From: Chryseobacterium gleum
Lineage (GTDB): Bacteria > Bacteroidota > Bacteroidia > Flavobacteriales_D > Sanyastnellaceae
Length of the DNA: 53,063 bases
NCBI GenBank assembly: GCA_945874695.1
Contig: CAMCHP010000011.1
Span: 1-53,063, forward strand
Direction of reading: 5' to 3'
Shown piece by piece: positions 1 through 8,131 of the stretch. A program made the position numbers and the translations under genes. The first letter of the stretch is position 1; each line of letters opens with the position of its first letter. A model generated the notes under the pieces. It made no database searches and had not been told where the DNA came from. It saw only the letters and a program-made list of their open reading frames with translations.

Positions 1-1116
1 GTGGCGTTTGGGCGTGTGTTTTGCGGGTGGATTTGCCCTCAAACGATTTTTATGGAAATGGTTTTTCGCCGCATCGAGTATTGGATTGAAGGCGATCACA
101 CTTACCAAAAACGTTTGAATGCCATGCCCTGGAACCGCGAGAAAATCACGAAGAAGGCGACCAAACACACTTTATTCTATCTCGTTTCTTTCTTGATTGG
201 CAACGTATTTCTCGCCTACATCATCGGTAGCGATGAACTCATTCGCATTGTCACCGAGCCTCCGAGTGAACACATCGGGGGTTTGCTCGGAATACTCCTT
301 TTCTCGTTCGTTTTTTATGGTGTGTTTGCCCAAATGCGCGAACAAGTTTGCATCGCAATTTGCCCGTACGGACGACTACAAGGGGTTCTACTCGATCGCG
401 ACTCCGTCGTTATTGCGTACGACCATGTGCGCGGCGAAACCCGCTCAAAATTCAGAAAGGATGAAGACCGCGGTGCAGTTGGTAAAGGCGACTGCATCGA
501 CTGCAACGCCTGCGTGGTCGTTTGTCCAACTGGCATTGACATTCGAAATGGCACCCAATTGGAATGTGTCAATTGCACCGCCTGCATTGACGCATGCGAT
601 GACATCATGGTGAAAATTGACAAGCCCAAAGGTTTGATTCGCTACGCCAGCGAGAACCAAATTCGAGAGGGTAAGGTTTTCGGCCTAACCGGCCGGATGA
701 AGGCCTACATCGCAGTTCTTGTGGTGCTGATTGGCGTTTTAAGCACCCTCTTGTTCTTGCGCTCAGATGTAGAAACCAGTGTACTTCGTACCGCAGGCAT
801 GCTCTATCAAGACGAAGGAAACGGCATTTACACGAACCTCTACAATTACACCATTGTGAACAAAACCAATCGCGACCTGCCAATTACCTTGAAGTCTGAA
901 ACACCAAATACAGCAATTCAACTCGTAGGCGACAGCTTGACGGTTCAACGCCAAGGCCATCGCGAAGGGGTCTTCTTCATACGCATCAATGAAGCGTACA
1001 TCACAGGAACCAAAACACCTGTAGTTGTAGGTATTTACGAAGGTGATCGCCTCATTGAGAAAGTAAAAACAAACTTTATCGGTCCGACCGGAAGCACTAA
1101 AAAACAATCGCCATGA
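1..1116 (+). CDS. ccoG: Cytochrome c oxidase accessory protein CcoG (5' partial)
   Basis: Polyferredoxin-like membrane protein of the RdxA/CcoG/FixG family, needed for assembly of cbb3-type cytochrome c oxidase. In proteobacteria it is linked to copper handling. The gene enters the window already open: the GTG at base 1 is not a credible start, because the GRVFCGWICPQT motif normally lies about 100 residues into the protein. Visible are this motif, a second one (CIAICPYGRLQG), and two 4Fe-4S clusters at about residues 165-200 (CIDCNACVVVCP and CVNCTACIDACD). Membrane segments lie near residues 57-80, 94-112 and 236-256, followed by an Ig-like FixG C-terminal domain. The stop overlaps the next start as ATGA. 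A copy of the dispersed hairpin (676-699) lies in the coding sequence just before the third membrane segment without obvious disruption. Confidence 0.95.
   Translation: MAFGRVFCGWICPQTIFMEMVFRRIEYWIEGDHTYQKRLNAMPWNREKITKKATKHTLFYLVSFLIGNVFLAYIIGSDELIRIVTEPPSEHIGGLLGILLFSFVFYGVFAQMREQVCIAICPYGRLQGVLLDRDSVVIAYDHVRGETRSKFRKDEDRGAVGKGDCIDCNACVVVCPTGIDIRNGTQLECVNCTACIDACDDIMVKIDKPKGLIRYASENQIREGKVFGLTGRMKAYIAVLVVLIGVLSTLLFLRSDVETSVLRTAGMLYQDEGNGIYTNLYNYTIVNKTNRDLPITLKSETPNTAIQLVGDSLTVQRQGHREGVFFIRINEAYITGTKTPVVVGIYEGDRLIEKVKTNFIGPTGSTKKQSP
676..699 (-). repeat. Dispersed hairpin copy inside ccoG
   Basis: Reads GTTTT, stem CGGCC, loop TAACC, stem GGCCG, then GATG on the + strand, which is the reverse orientation of the family. 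It is in frame in ccoG and encodes VFGLTGRM. Confidence 0.7.
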
Positions 1117-1556
1117 AAATGAACTGGGGCTGGGGCATCACGCTCTTTTTAATCGGTTTCGTAGCCTTTGTGGGCTACCTCACCTACCGCGCCTTCCAAA
1201 TCGACTTTGACTTGGTTGCCGATGACTACTACAACCAAGAATTGCACTACGGTGAGCGCATTCAAGCGATAACCAATGCCAATACGCTCAGCGCACAGAT
1301 TTCAGTAACCGTTGGTGATTACCACGTTTCGATTCAACTGCCCGTTGAACACCACGCGAATAGCACGGGCGAAGTCCATTTTTACAGTCCTGTCGACAAA
1401 ACAAACGACCGAATGTATGTGCTCACCTTGAATGAGCAAGGCGAAATGCTCGTTCCCCGAAGTGCACTGCCATCCCAACGCTATTTGGTCAAGGTGAGTT
1501 GGCAGCATGGCGACACGAATTACTTCGGACAAGAAGACATTGAACTTATACCATGA
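1113..1556 (+). CDS. ccoH: FixH/CcoH family protein
   Basis: Small single-pass membrane protein of the FixH (CcoH) family, 147 residues, placed between ccoG and a TauE/SafE-like gene as in many Bacteroidota cbb3 clusters. An N-terminal membrane anchor spans about residues 7-27. It is followed by the family's typical DLVADDYYNQELHY stretch and a periplasmic beta-rich domain. FixH/CcoH stabilises the cbb3 oxidase during assembly in proteobacteria; the same role here is inferred from family and position. The start overlaps the ccoG stop (ATGA), and its own stop overlaps the next start in the same way, which implies translational coupling. Confidence 0.9.
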   Translation: MKMNWGWGITLFLIGFVAFVGYLTYRAFQIDFDLVADDYYNQELHYGERIQAITNANTLSAQISVTVGDYHVSIQLPVEHHANSTGEVHFYSPVDKTNDRMYVLTLNEQGEMLVPRSALPSQRYLVKVSWQHGDTNYFGQEDIELIP

Positions 1557-2242
1557 TTTGGGCGGGACTGACATTGGGCTTGTTGACCAGTTTGCATTGC
1601 GTCGGCATGTGTGGCCCGCTGCTTCTGGCTTTGCCGGGATCCGGTTTACCGCGATCGAAACGTTGGTTCAATCGACTCAATTACCATTTGGGGCGCAGTT
1701 TAATTTACGCTGTATTAGGCGCATCTGCCGGGGCAATTGGTCAAGGCATTGAACTGTTCACTTGGCAGAAGGCTGTCGCCCTAACGGGCGGATTTTTGAT
1801 GCTCCTCTTTATTTTACTGCCGCGCACAGTGCATGGATGGCGACTCCCCGAACCACTTCGTCTTCCGATCCAGCAGCTGCGAGGTCAGGTATTTCAAAGC
1901 TTGAAAAAAGGACACACCTTTTTATGGTTAGGGCTCGGCGCACTCAATGGTTTACTCCCTTGCGGCCCACTCTACATTGCCCTCGCTGGAGCTCTTACTA
2001 TGGGTACTTGGGAAGGTGGAGCACTCTTTATGATCACTTTTGGGGTAGGCACGTCGAGTGCTTTATTGGCCCTTCATTTCATTCAAGATAGCTCACGCTT
2101 AGCCCTTGCAAAGCGCGGAACATGGCTCTCTTGGGGCACCGCAATCGTGGCGGTGCTGCTCATATTGAGAGGATTAGAACTTGGTATCCCTTACATTTCA
2201 CCCGTGCATACCATCGCTATGGGTACGCAAGGCTGCCACTAA
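1553..2242 (+). CDS. TauE/SafE-like membrane protein of the cbb3 assembly operon
   Basis: Polytopic inner-membrane protein (229 residues, about six hydrophobic segments) of the group annotated as sulfite exporter TauE/SafE family. The first membrane segment carries SLHCVGMCGP. This Cys-containing motif is typical of the metal-related branch found beside ccoG/ccoH in Bacteroidota rather than of true sulfonate exporters, so a role in copper supply or oxidase maturation is more likely than sulfite export. A second glycine/cysteine-rich segment (NGLLPCGPLYIAL) follows mid-protein. It is the last gene of the coupled set; about 150 bases follow before the response regulator. A hairpin-family copy (1776-1793) lies in frame. 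Confidence 0.85.
   Translation: MIWAGLTLGLLTSLHCVGMCGPLLLALPGSGLPRSKRWFNRLNYHLGRSLIYAVLGASAGAIGQGIELFTWQKAVALTGGFLMLLFILLPRTVHGWRLPEPLRLPIQQLRGQVFQSLKKGHTFLWLGLGALNGLLPCGPLYIALAGALTMGTWEGGALFMITFGVGTSSALLALHFIQDSSRLALAKRGTWLSWGTAIVAVLLILRGLELGIPYISPVHTIAMGTQGCH
1776..1793 (-). repeat. Dispersed hairpin copy inside the TauE/SafE-like gene
   Basis: Stem CGCCC, loop TAAC, stem GGGCG, then GAT, reverse orientation. The stem is the same GCCC/GGGC variant seen at 35875 and 49755. The flanks are less conserved (one T before the stem, GATT after), so it is weaker than other copies. Confidence 0.5.
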
Positions 2243-2396
2243 AGTTGACCTTGCTTGCAAATCGCGGTTTATCTGTGTTTTGTATTATTTTTCGATTGTT
2301 TCGTTGTTATTTTTCGACAATTCGCAGTATAAGTCGACAAAACGCATGGAATTCAGTGCGTTGAGAACTATCTTCGTTTTTCTAAGTACAAAGGCC

Positions 2397-2795
2397 ATGG
2401 GGAAGGGTAAAATCTTGTTGATAGATGATGATCCAACATCAAATTTCCTTTCTAAATTCGTTTTAAGCCAAATCGACGAAAGCATCCACGTTCGAATTTT
2501 TGCTGATTGTAACGAAATCCTTGAACAGCTTCATACCATTGACTTTATGCCAAATGACCTCTTGTTACTAGATATTAACTTGGGGCTATGCAGTGGATGG
2601 GATGTGCTTGAAATCATTGAGTCAAGAAATCAATTGAACCAAGCTTGCATTCCTCAAATTGTGATGTTGAGTTCTTCAATTAATTCTGAAGACCGTTCGA
2701 AAGCAGAAGGCTACAAAAGTGTTTCCGGCTTTATTTCTAAACCCCTGAACGAAGAGTCAATTCGTCCGTTTCTTTCAACGCTATACCCAGCATGA
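2397..2795 (+). CDS. Single-domain response regulator
   Basis: Receiver (REC) domain protein of 132 residues with no output domain. Acidic pocket residues Asp10-Asp12, phosphoacceptor Asp59 (LLLLDINLG), the switch Ser/Thr region (VMLSSS, about 92) and conserved Lys115 (ISKPL) are all present. The start at 2397 (MGKGKILLIDDD) is chosen because it places the first beta strand at the N terminus. In-frame ATGs upstream (2346, 2181) would add a non-conserved tail. The stop overlaps the start of the following histidine kinase (ATGA), so the two are translated together and probably form a pair. Without an output domain it may act through protein-protein contact or a phosphorelay. Confidence 0.88.
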   Translation: MGKGKILLIDDDPTSNFLSKFVLSQIDESIHVRIFADCNEILEQLHTIDFMPNDLLLLDINLGLCSGWDVLEIIESRNQLNQACIPQIVMLSSSINSEDRSKAEGYKSVSGFISKPLNEESIRPFLSTLYPA

Positions 2796-4834
2796 GCTGG
2801 TTTATCACCCACAAAGATGGCAGTTTTGTTGCTGCTGCAGCCGAGTTGAACACCCAACATGGCGCACTCATTCGTTTGAGCATCGTGGAAGGTATGCTTA
2901 ATCATTTCAGCAAAAATGACCAACCGCTAACTGCACCAATCGTGATCGATTCAGTTCGATTCTCACCCGAAGCCTTTGATTACGCTGATCAAAGTTGCGT
3001 TTTGTGGCGCAGTGAGAACTTTTTAAAGGCTAATGCTACCAACCAAGAATCACATGTTGAACAGTTAAATTTCTTTGAGACGATTTTTAACAATATTCCA
3101 ACAGACATTGCCATCTTCTCGGTCGATCACCGCTACCTGTTCGTGAATATTTTTGCCATCCATAATCCCGAAATGCGCAAGTGGATCATCGGCAAAACCG
3201 ACTACGATTACTGCGACTTAAAGGGACTGGGACATGAAATGGCCGACCTCAGGCATGAGAAGTTCACAGAGGCAATAACAAGTCAAACCAAGGTCGAATG
3301 GGTCGATGAAGCGCGCTCAGGAACAGAACCAAAGTTCATTCACCGTCGATTCACCCCCATAGCCGTCAATAATCAAGTTTTGTACGTCGTTGGTATCGGG
3401 TATGACGTCACGAATATTTACAAACTCAATGCTGAACTCGAACTGAGTCGAAACAACTACAAAGCCATCTTTGAGCAAAACATGGCGGGGATTTTCACCA
3501 GTACCTTCGACGGCAAATTTCTAGCAGTAAACAAAGAGTTCTGTAGAACTTTCGGTTACGAAGAAGATGAGCTCTTAAGGTACAATGCCTCAATCATATA
3601 CCTTTCGCCTGAAGACCGACGAAACTACGTTTACGAACTTGAGAAGCAGCGCAAGCTCGCCAACTACGAAATGCGTTTGCGCAAAAAAGACGGGAGCGTG
3701 GTTTACGCTCTGTGCAATATCAGCATTTCTCCACGATCAGAAGGCGAAATCATTCAAGGTACACTCATTGACATTACCGAATACAAGAAGGCGCTTGAAA
3801 CCGTCGAAATGCTTTCAAGCATTCCGCGCACAAACACCAATCCGGTAATAAAAATTGACTCGCGAACTGCAGAAATAATCTACGCCAACCTAGCAGCCAA
3901 GGAAATTATGCAAAATGAAGGCGATTTGACGCAACTTCATGAGTTATTCCAAACAATCGTCAAATCTGACCTCCAAGCTACAAACTACTTCGAAACTACG
4001 CTTCAGGGCATACACTTTCAAGTGAATGCCGTTCGTGAAGCTGAAAGTCATTCGGTAAATCTGCACTTTGCTGACATTACGGCACGAAAAAACGCGTTGC
4101 GTGACCGCGATCAATCGATCGATGAATTGACGCGGCTTAACACGAACTTGCTTCAGTTTAACTACATCGTTTCACACAATTTAAGGTCTCCTATATCGAA
4201 CATCAAAGGCTTGTTGAGCATTCTGAAAACCTACGAAACAAAATTTCCTGAAGATTCACGCGACGTGCTTCAACACCTTTACAACTCGGTTGGAAACCTC
4301 GATCAAGTCATGAATGACCTCAATATGCTCCTCGATTTGCGCAGAAACGCAAATCCAGCCAAAAGCCTCATTCACCTCGATGAATTTGTCGAAAGCATCT
4401 TGAAAAATTTCTCTGACGTAATTCAGTCGAAACAAGCGTTGGTGTACTCCGCTTGCCCGAATAGCGCCTTAGTGTATACGCAACCCAGCCTGTTGAATAG
4501 CATTCTCTTTAACCTGCTCAGCAATGCGCTGAAGTATACCTCCCCTAAACGACAACCCGAAATCAAGATTGACTGCGAATTAACTAATGACTTCGTAAGT
4601 ATCGCAATTTCTGACAACGGTTTAGGCTTGGATTTGAAGCGTTATGGCGACCAATTGTTTACCCCTTTCCGTCGATTTCATGCGCATACCGACGGCAAAG
4701 GATTAGGCCTTAACATGGTTAAAACCCAAGTTGAAATGCTTGGCGGAACAATCCACGTAGAAAGTAAGGTCGATGTGGGCTCAACATTTACAGTAACGAT
4801 TCCTTTAGAAGCGAAATCAGAAGATAAAGCCTAG
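2792..4834 (+). CDS. Multi-PAS sensor histidine kinase
   Basis: Histidine kinase of 680 residues. Order: about 85 N-terminal residues of unknown fold; PAS domains at about 90-210, 220-335 (ending LIDITEYKK) and a weaker one at about 345-435; a HisKA-like dimerisation helix with His462 (SHNLRSPI); and an HATPase domain with N box (LLSNALKY, Asn578), G1 (SDNGLGL, Asp608) and G2 (GKGLGL, about 635-640). No signal peptide or membrane segment is visible, so it is probably cytoplasmic and senses an internal cue through the PAS domains. It is coupled to the upstream single-domain response regulator by a 4-base overlap. The ligand cannot be told from sequence. Confidence 0.93.
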   Translation: MSWFITHKDGSFVAAAAELNTQHGALIRLSIVEGMLNHFSKNDQPLTAPIVIDSVRFSPEAFDYADQSCVLWRSENFLKANATNQESHVEQLNFFETIFNNIPTDIAIFSVDHRYLFVNIFAIHNPEMRKWIIGKTDYDYCDLKGLGHEMADLRHEKFTEAITSQTKVEWVDEARSGTEPKFIHRRFTPIAVNNQVLYVVGIGYDVTNIYKLNAELELSRNNYKAIFEQNMAGIFTSTFDGKFLAVNKEFCRTFGYEEDELLRYNASIIYLSPEDRRNYVYELEKQRKLANYEMRLRKKDGSVVYALCNISISPRSEGEIIQGTLIDITEYKKALETVEMLSSIPRTNTNPVIKIDSRTAEIIYANLAAKEIMQNEGDLTQLHELFQTIVKSDLQATNYFETTLQGIHFQVNAVREAESHSVNLHFADITARKNALRDRDQSIDELTRLNTNLLQFNYIVSHNLRSPISNIKGLLSILKTYETKFPEDSRDVLQHLYNSVGNLDQVMNDLNMLLDLRRNANPAKSLIHLDEFVESILKNFSDVIQSKQALVYSACPNSALVYTQPSLLNSILFNLLSNALKYTSPKRQPEIKIDCELTNDFVSIAISDNGLGLDLKRYGDQLFTPFRRFHAHTDGKGLGLNMVKTQVEMLGGTIHVESKVDVGSTFTVTIPLEAKSEDKA

Positions 4835-4838
4835 TAAA

Positions 4839-4863
4839 AACCCAAGGTTCGCTTAAATGGGTT
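4839..4863. terminator. Weak convergent hairpin between the kinase and the PorE-like gene
   Basis: Inverted repeat AACCCA / TGGGTT with a 13-base loop in the 37-base gap between two convergent genes. It has few GC pairs and no long T tract, so only a possible bidirectional terminator. Confidence 0.3.
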
Positions 4864-4871
4864 ACACGTGT

Positions 4872-6824
4872 CTACTTGATCTCAGTGATTCGAACCTCAG
4901 TTCGACGATTCAAAGCTCTACCTGCTTCGGTGTCGTTGGTGGCAACAGGTTTACTTTCGCCATAGCCTGTTGAAGTGAGTCGATCAACGGCTATACCTTG
5001 TCCGACAAGGTATTGAACAACCGCTTCAGCCCGACGTTTTGAGAGGTCGAGATTCTTTTCTTCAGTCCCCACGGCATCTGTATGCCCACCAATTTCTACA
5101 CGCATACCGTTGTTCTGAATAAGCAAGTTCACCAACCGATCCAATTCGGTCTTCGATTGGCCTTTCAAAACATCGCTATCCGTATCAAAAAAGACGTTGT
5201 TCAACACCAAACTGTTGCCCACGCGCAGTTTCTCTAATGGAACCTCAAGCATCACCGGGTCGCCTGGCGCAACGGCCTTCAAACTGAAGTTTCGGGAATA
5301 GAATAAATATCCCGAACGAGAAACATTCAAGGCGTAATCTCGCCCAGGAGGTAAAACAACTAAAAATGAGCCATTCCCCGGATTGCTGTATGATTCGATG
5401 ACAACTTTGCCGCTTTCCAAATCGATCAACTCTAATCGGGCTTCTAATTTTTTAAATGACAAAGCATCGAATACCTCGCCTTGAACAAAGCTGACAGCTT
5501 CAGGGCGCACAGCCTCAGGCAAAACAAATTGGTACAAATCCAAGCCGCCAAAACCACCAATTCGGTCGCTTGCGAAATAGGCGATTTCGCCATCTGGACT
5601 CACCAAAAGCGAGTTTTCGTTGCCCCCTGTGTTAATCGGATAACCTAAGTTCACCGGTTCTCCCCATGTGCCATCATCTTGCTTCTTACTGAAGTAAATA
5701 TCCAAACCACCCATGCCAGGATGCCCGTTAGAGCTGAAGTACAGCGTTTTGCAATCGGGATGAATCATCACCGACTCTTCTTCAAAAGGGGTGTTCACTT
5801 TTCCAGGTATGGGGGCTGGCTTTGTCCAACTGCCATCTTCGCGCAATTCAGAGAAATAAATGTCTTGCTTCTGAATCCCACGCGCTGATTGCTTACCACG
5901 GATGAAGTACAAGGTCTTGCCGTCTGAAGAAAATGAAGGCTGAGAATCCCAATCATAGCTGTTCACCTGGTTTATATTCATCGGAGCGCTCCATTCATCG
6001 CCAATCAATCGGCTTGAGAATAAATCACAACTGCCTAAGCCGTTGTATTTACCCCAATCGCCACCTGCGCTTTCGCAAGCCGTAAAGATGAGCCATTGTC
6101 CGTCAGCACTCAGTGTCGGGGCTCCCTCATTGAACACCGTATTAATCTCAAGCACCGGTGCTGAAGGCTGCCAAACCTCGTTCAACCGCGTGCTGACATA
6201 AAAATCTTCTTGTCGGCCACCTCGTACGCGTGCATCATGCACCTCACGGGTGTAGAGCAAAGTGGCGTGATCAGCCGTGAGGCATGGGAAATATTCTGAC
6301 ATTTCGCTGTTGATCCCCTCCCCCAAATTGATGGGTTCAAAAGGCACAGGGTTTTGCATAGCTAGTTGGGCAAATGCACAAGACTTACGCAAGAGCGCTG
6401 CATGCTCAATCAATCGTCGGTCGCGACTGCCTTTCGAATTGAAAGTCGCAAAAGCAGCATCGGCCTCGGCATACTTCATTTGTTGCATGTACATATCACC
6501 GAGGTAGAAACCCGCATCGGAGAATTCAGGGTGCCCGATTTCAACTACACGCTCTAAATCAGCAATGGACGCATCATTTTGCTTGCGATCAGCAAATATT
6601 TGAGCGCGCAACAAAAACGCCTCTGAAAAACTGGGCGATTTTTCGATCACTTTATTCAAGAGTTGCATCGCTTCTTCTTCAAAACCCATTTCATAGGCTC
6701 GCAGCGATTCTTCGTACAATTTGATCGACTTCCCGTCTTTGATGCTGTATTTTGCGCCCGGCTGGGCAGATGTGTGCATCGCAACAAAACAAAGCAAGGT
6801 GAAGAACAACAAGCGAAGGGCCAT
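4872..6824 (-). CDS. PorE-like TPR / beta-propeller / OmpA-domain protein
   Basis: Periplasmic or outer-membrane-associated protein of about 650 residues. In order: signal peptide (LLFFTLLCFVAMHTSAQ), TPR-type helices (about 20-130), PD40/WD40-like propeller repeats (about 165-440; blades such as PSFSSDGKTLYF and LLVSPDGEIAYF), a carboxypeptidase-regulatory-like domain (about 445-520), and a C-terminal OmpA peptidoglycan-binding domain with GGHTDAVGT and LSKRRAEAV. This domain order is that of PorE, the T9SS subunit that tethers the complex to peptidoglycan, and the length is similar. Flavobacteria often have several paralogues, so PorE identity is not certain. An in-frame ATG at 6866 exists, but 6824 gives the better signal peptide and leaves room for a promoter in the divergent gap. 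Confidence 0.88.
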   Translation of the reverse strand: MALRLLFFTLLCFVAMHTSAQPGAKYSIKDGKSIKLYEESLRAYEMGFEEEAMQLLNKVIEKSPSFSEAFLLRAQIFADRKQNDASIADLERVVEIGHPEFSDAGFYLGDMYMQQMKYAEADAAFATFNSKGSRDRRLIEHAALLRKSCAFAQLAMQNPVPFEPINLGEGINSEMSEYFPCLTADHATLLYTREVHDARVRGGRQEDFYVSTRLNEVWQPSAPVLEINTVFNEGAPTLSADGQWLIFTACESAGGDWGKYNGLGSCDLFSSRLIGDEWSAPMNINQVNSYDWDSQPSFSSDGKTLYFIRGKQSARGIQKQDIYFSELREDGSWTKPAPIPGKVNTPFEEESVMIHPDCKTLYFSSNGHPGMGGLDIYFSKKQDDGTWGEPVNLGYPINTGGNENSLLVSPDGEIAYFASDRIGGFGGLDLYQFVLPEAVRPEAVSFVQGEVFDALSFKKLEARLELIDLESGKVVIESYSNPGNGSFLVVLPPGRDYALNVSRSGYLFYSRNFSLKAVAPGDPVMLEVPLEKLRVGNSLVLNNVFFDTDSDVLKGQSKTELDRLVNLLIQNNGMRVEIGGHTDAVGTEEKNLDLSKRRAEAVVQYLVGQGIAVDRLTSTGYGESKPVATNDTEAGRALNRRTEVRITEIK

Positions 6825-6898
6825 AAAATTTCTGGTATTTGCGAAGGGAAGGTACATAAATCTCAAAGGTTATTATCAAAAGCCTTGCCACAGATGAG

Positions 6899-6906
6899 TA
6901 ACTTCG
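6899..6906 (+). promoter_or_regulatory. Near-consensus -7 element before the phosphoesterase gene
   Basis: TAACTTCG differs from TAnnTTTG at one base and ends 5 bases before the ATG at 6911. If used, the transcript would be nearly leaderless. Confidence 0.35.
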
Positions 6907-6910
6907 CGGC

Positions 6911-7420
6911 ATGCGCCGAATTGGATTACTTTCTGACACCCATGGATACCTCGATGAACGAATTTTGTTTCATTTGAGCACATGCGACGAAATTTGGCAT
7001 GCTGGCGATATCGGCACACCCGATGTGAGTGATGCGTTGGCGGCGATCAAACCCTATCGGGCAGTGTTCGGCAACATCGATGGCGACATTCTTCGGCGCA
7101 TGCACCCCATCGAACAACATTTCGAGTTGGAGGGATTCACGGTTTGGATCACGCATATAGCAGGTAAACCCGGTCGTTATTCAGCGGGCATTCCGACCTT
7201 AATTAAGTCGCGTAAACCGAGCATCTTGGTGTGTGGACATTCGCACATTTGCAAAGTCGAACGTGATAATACCCATAATTTACTGTACATGAACCCGGGT
7301 GCTGCCGGAATTCATGGCTTCCATAAAGTGCGCACCTTGCTTCGTTTCAGTTTAGATGCAGGACGCATTTTCGATTTGGAGGTGGTTGAACTTGGGCCGC
7401 GCACCCATCCGGCCGTTTAG
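6911..7420 (+). CDS. YfcE/MJ0936-family metallophosphoesterase
   Basis: Calcineurin-like phosphodiesterase of 169 residues. All five metal-binding blocks are present: Asp9-x-His11 (SDTHG), Asp33 (HAGDIG), Asn55 (GNID), His82 (ITHIAG) and His110-x-His112 (GHSH). The third block has Asp where many family members have His after Asn, as usual in the YfcE group. These cytoplasmic enzymes hydrolyse phosphodiesters in vitro; the natural substrate is unknown. It diverges from the PorE-like gene. The last codons (His-Pro-Ala-Val-stop) are supplied by a copy of the dispersed hairpin, so the C terminus was probably set by insertion of that element. Confidence 0.92.
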   Translation: MRRIGLLSDTHGYLDERILFHLSTCDEIWHAGDIGTPDVSDALAAIKPYRAVFGNIDGDILRRMHPIEQHFELEGFTVWITHIAGKPGRYSAGIPTLIKSRKPSILVCGHSHICKVERDNTHNLLYMNPGAAGIHGFHKVRTLLRFSLDAGRIFDLEVVELGPRTHPAV

Positions 7421-7429
7421 GCCGAAAAC
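7406..7429 (+). repeat. Dispersed hairpin copy across the phosphoesterase stop codon
   Basis: CATC, stem CGGCC, loop GTTTA, stem GGCCG, AAAAC. Identical over its full length to the copy at 11411-11434. It contains the TAG stop (7418-7420) and fills most of the gap between two convergent genes. Confidence 0.8.
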
Positions 7430-7444
7430 ATAAAACGCAAATGA

Positions 7445-7915
7445 CTACCGAATGCGATCGAGCGACTTCACGAGCTCTTCGTCGTTGCGAATCGAGCGGT
7501 TGGCCAACCAAGCGAAAGCGAAGGATACAAAAGGCAGATAGAATCCTGCCCGGTATTGCAAGTCGGGCTCACTGAGATTTAGACTCCAGTAATTTTGGTC
7601 AACGAAGTACCAAATGGCTACGATCGAGGCCACCAAAAACACGTAAGAGAACCGAACAAACTGCATCTGCTGCTTGCGCTTGCGATACACGAAAATTGAG
7701 AAGAGCTGCAACGCACCCGCCAATGAAAGCAGCGCGATGGCCGGAAGTGACGCCAAAACTGCGCCCAATTCACCGTTCGATTTCTTCAATTGATAAAGAC
7801 CGAGCAGATTGCTACCGCCGGCCGCGTCACTGAATTGGGCAATGTTTACAAAAAACACAGCGAAAACACTCAAGGCGGCAAGCACCAAATACACGGTTTG
7901 GATACGTTGGATCAT
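7445..7915 (-). CDS. DUF4293 family membrane protein
   Basis: Small integral membrane protein of 156 residues with four hydrophobic segments (about 8-26, 52-72, 84-104 and 118-136). It starts with the family's characteristic MIQRIQTVYLVLAAL. DUF4293 is confined to Bacteroidota and often lies near rho, as here (divergent, 216 bases away). Function unknown; location in the cytoplasmic membrane is inferred from the segments. A TATTTTTG -7 element (7930-7937) lies 15 bases upstream of the start, supporting this start and a very short leader. Confidence 0.88.
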   Translation of the reverse strand: MIQRIQTVYLVLAALSVFAVFFVNIAQFSDAAGGSNLLGLYQLKKSNGELGAVLASLPAIALLSLAGALQLFSIFVYRKRKQQMQFVRFSYVFLVASIVAIWYFVDQNYWSLNLSEPDLQYRAGFYLPFVSFAFAWLANRSIRNDEELVKSLDRIR

Positions 7916-7929
7916 GAATCAAATTTTGG

Positions 7930-7937
7930 CAAAAATA
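7930..7937 (-). promoter_or_regulatory. -7 promoter element of the DUF4293 gene
   Basis: TATTTTTG on the minus strand, a full match to TAnnTTTG, 15 bases before the start at 7915. No clear -33 TTTG is seen. Confidence 0.55.
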
Positions 7938-8013
7938 GACTTCGGTTCAGACTTATCCACAAGAGCGTCTGATAAAAAACACGGCCAATTGAACGAATTC
8001 TTTAAAATAAGCG

Positions 8014-8021
8014 TATAATTG
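8014..8021 (+). promoter_or_regulatory. Possible -7 element of rho
   Basis: TATAATTG, one base off TAnnTTTG, 110 bases before the rho ATG. It would give a leader of about 100 bases with small hairpins, room for rho autoregulation. Weak evidence. Confidence 0.3.
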
Positions 8022-8131
8022 CAGAGTCAAATCTGACACGTTTCCCTATTTCAATTAGGTCTCAGAAACTTCACCCGTTCAGTTGAACAATTAAAAGTAT
8101 GGTGGTGAAGCCTGCAATTTCATAAAAATTT

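Noticed and set aside
1-3. GTG at base 1 as a ccoG start
   Set aside because: It falls inside a conserved motif region that is normally about 100 residues from the start; the gene is simply cut by the window edge.
7049-7063. AAACCCTATCGGGC in the phosphoesterase gene as another hairpin copy
   Set aside because: Only three stem pairs and none of the flanking CATC/AAAAC; it encodes KPYRA in a conserved part.
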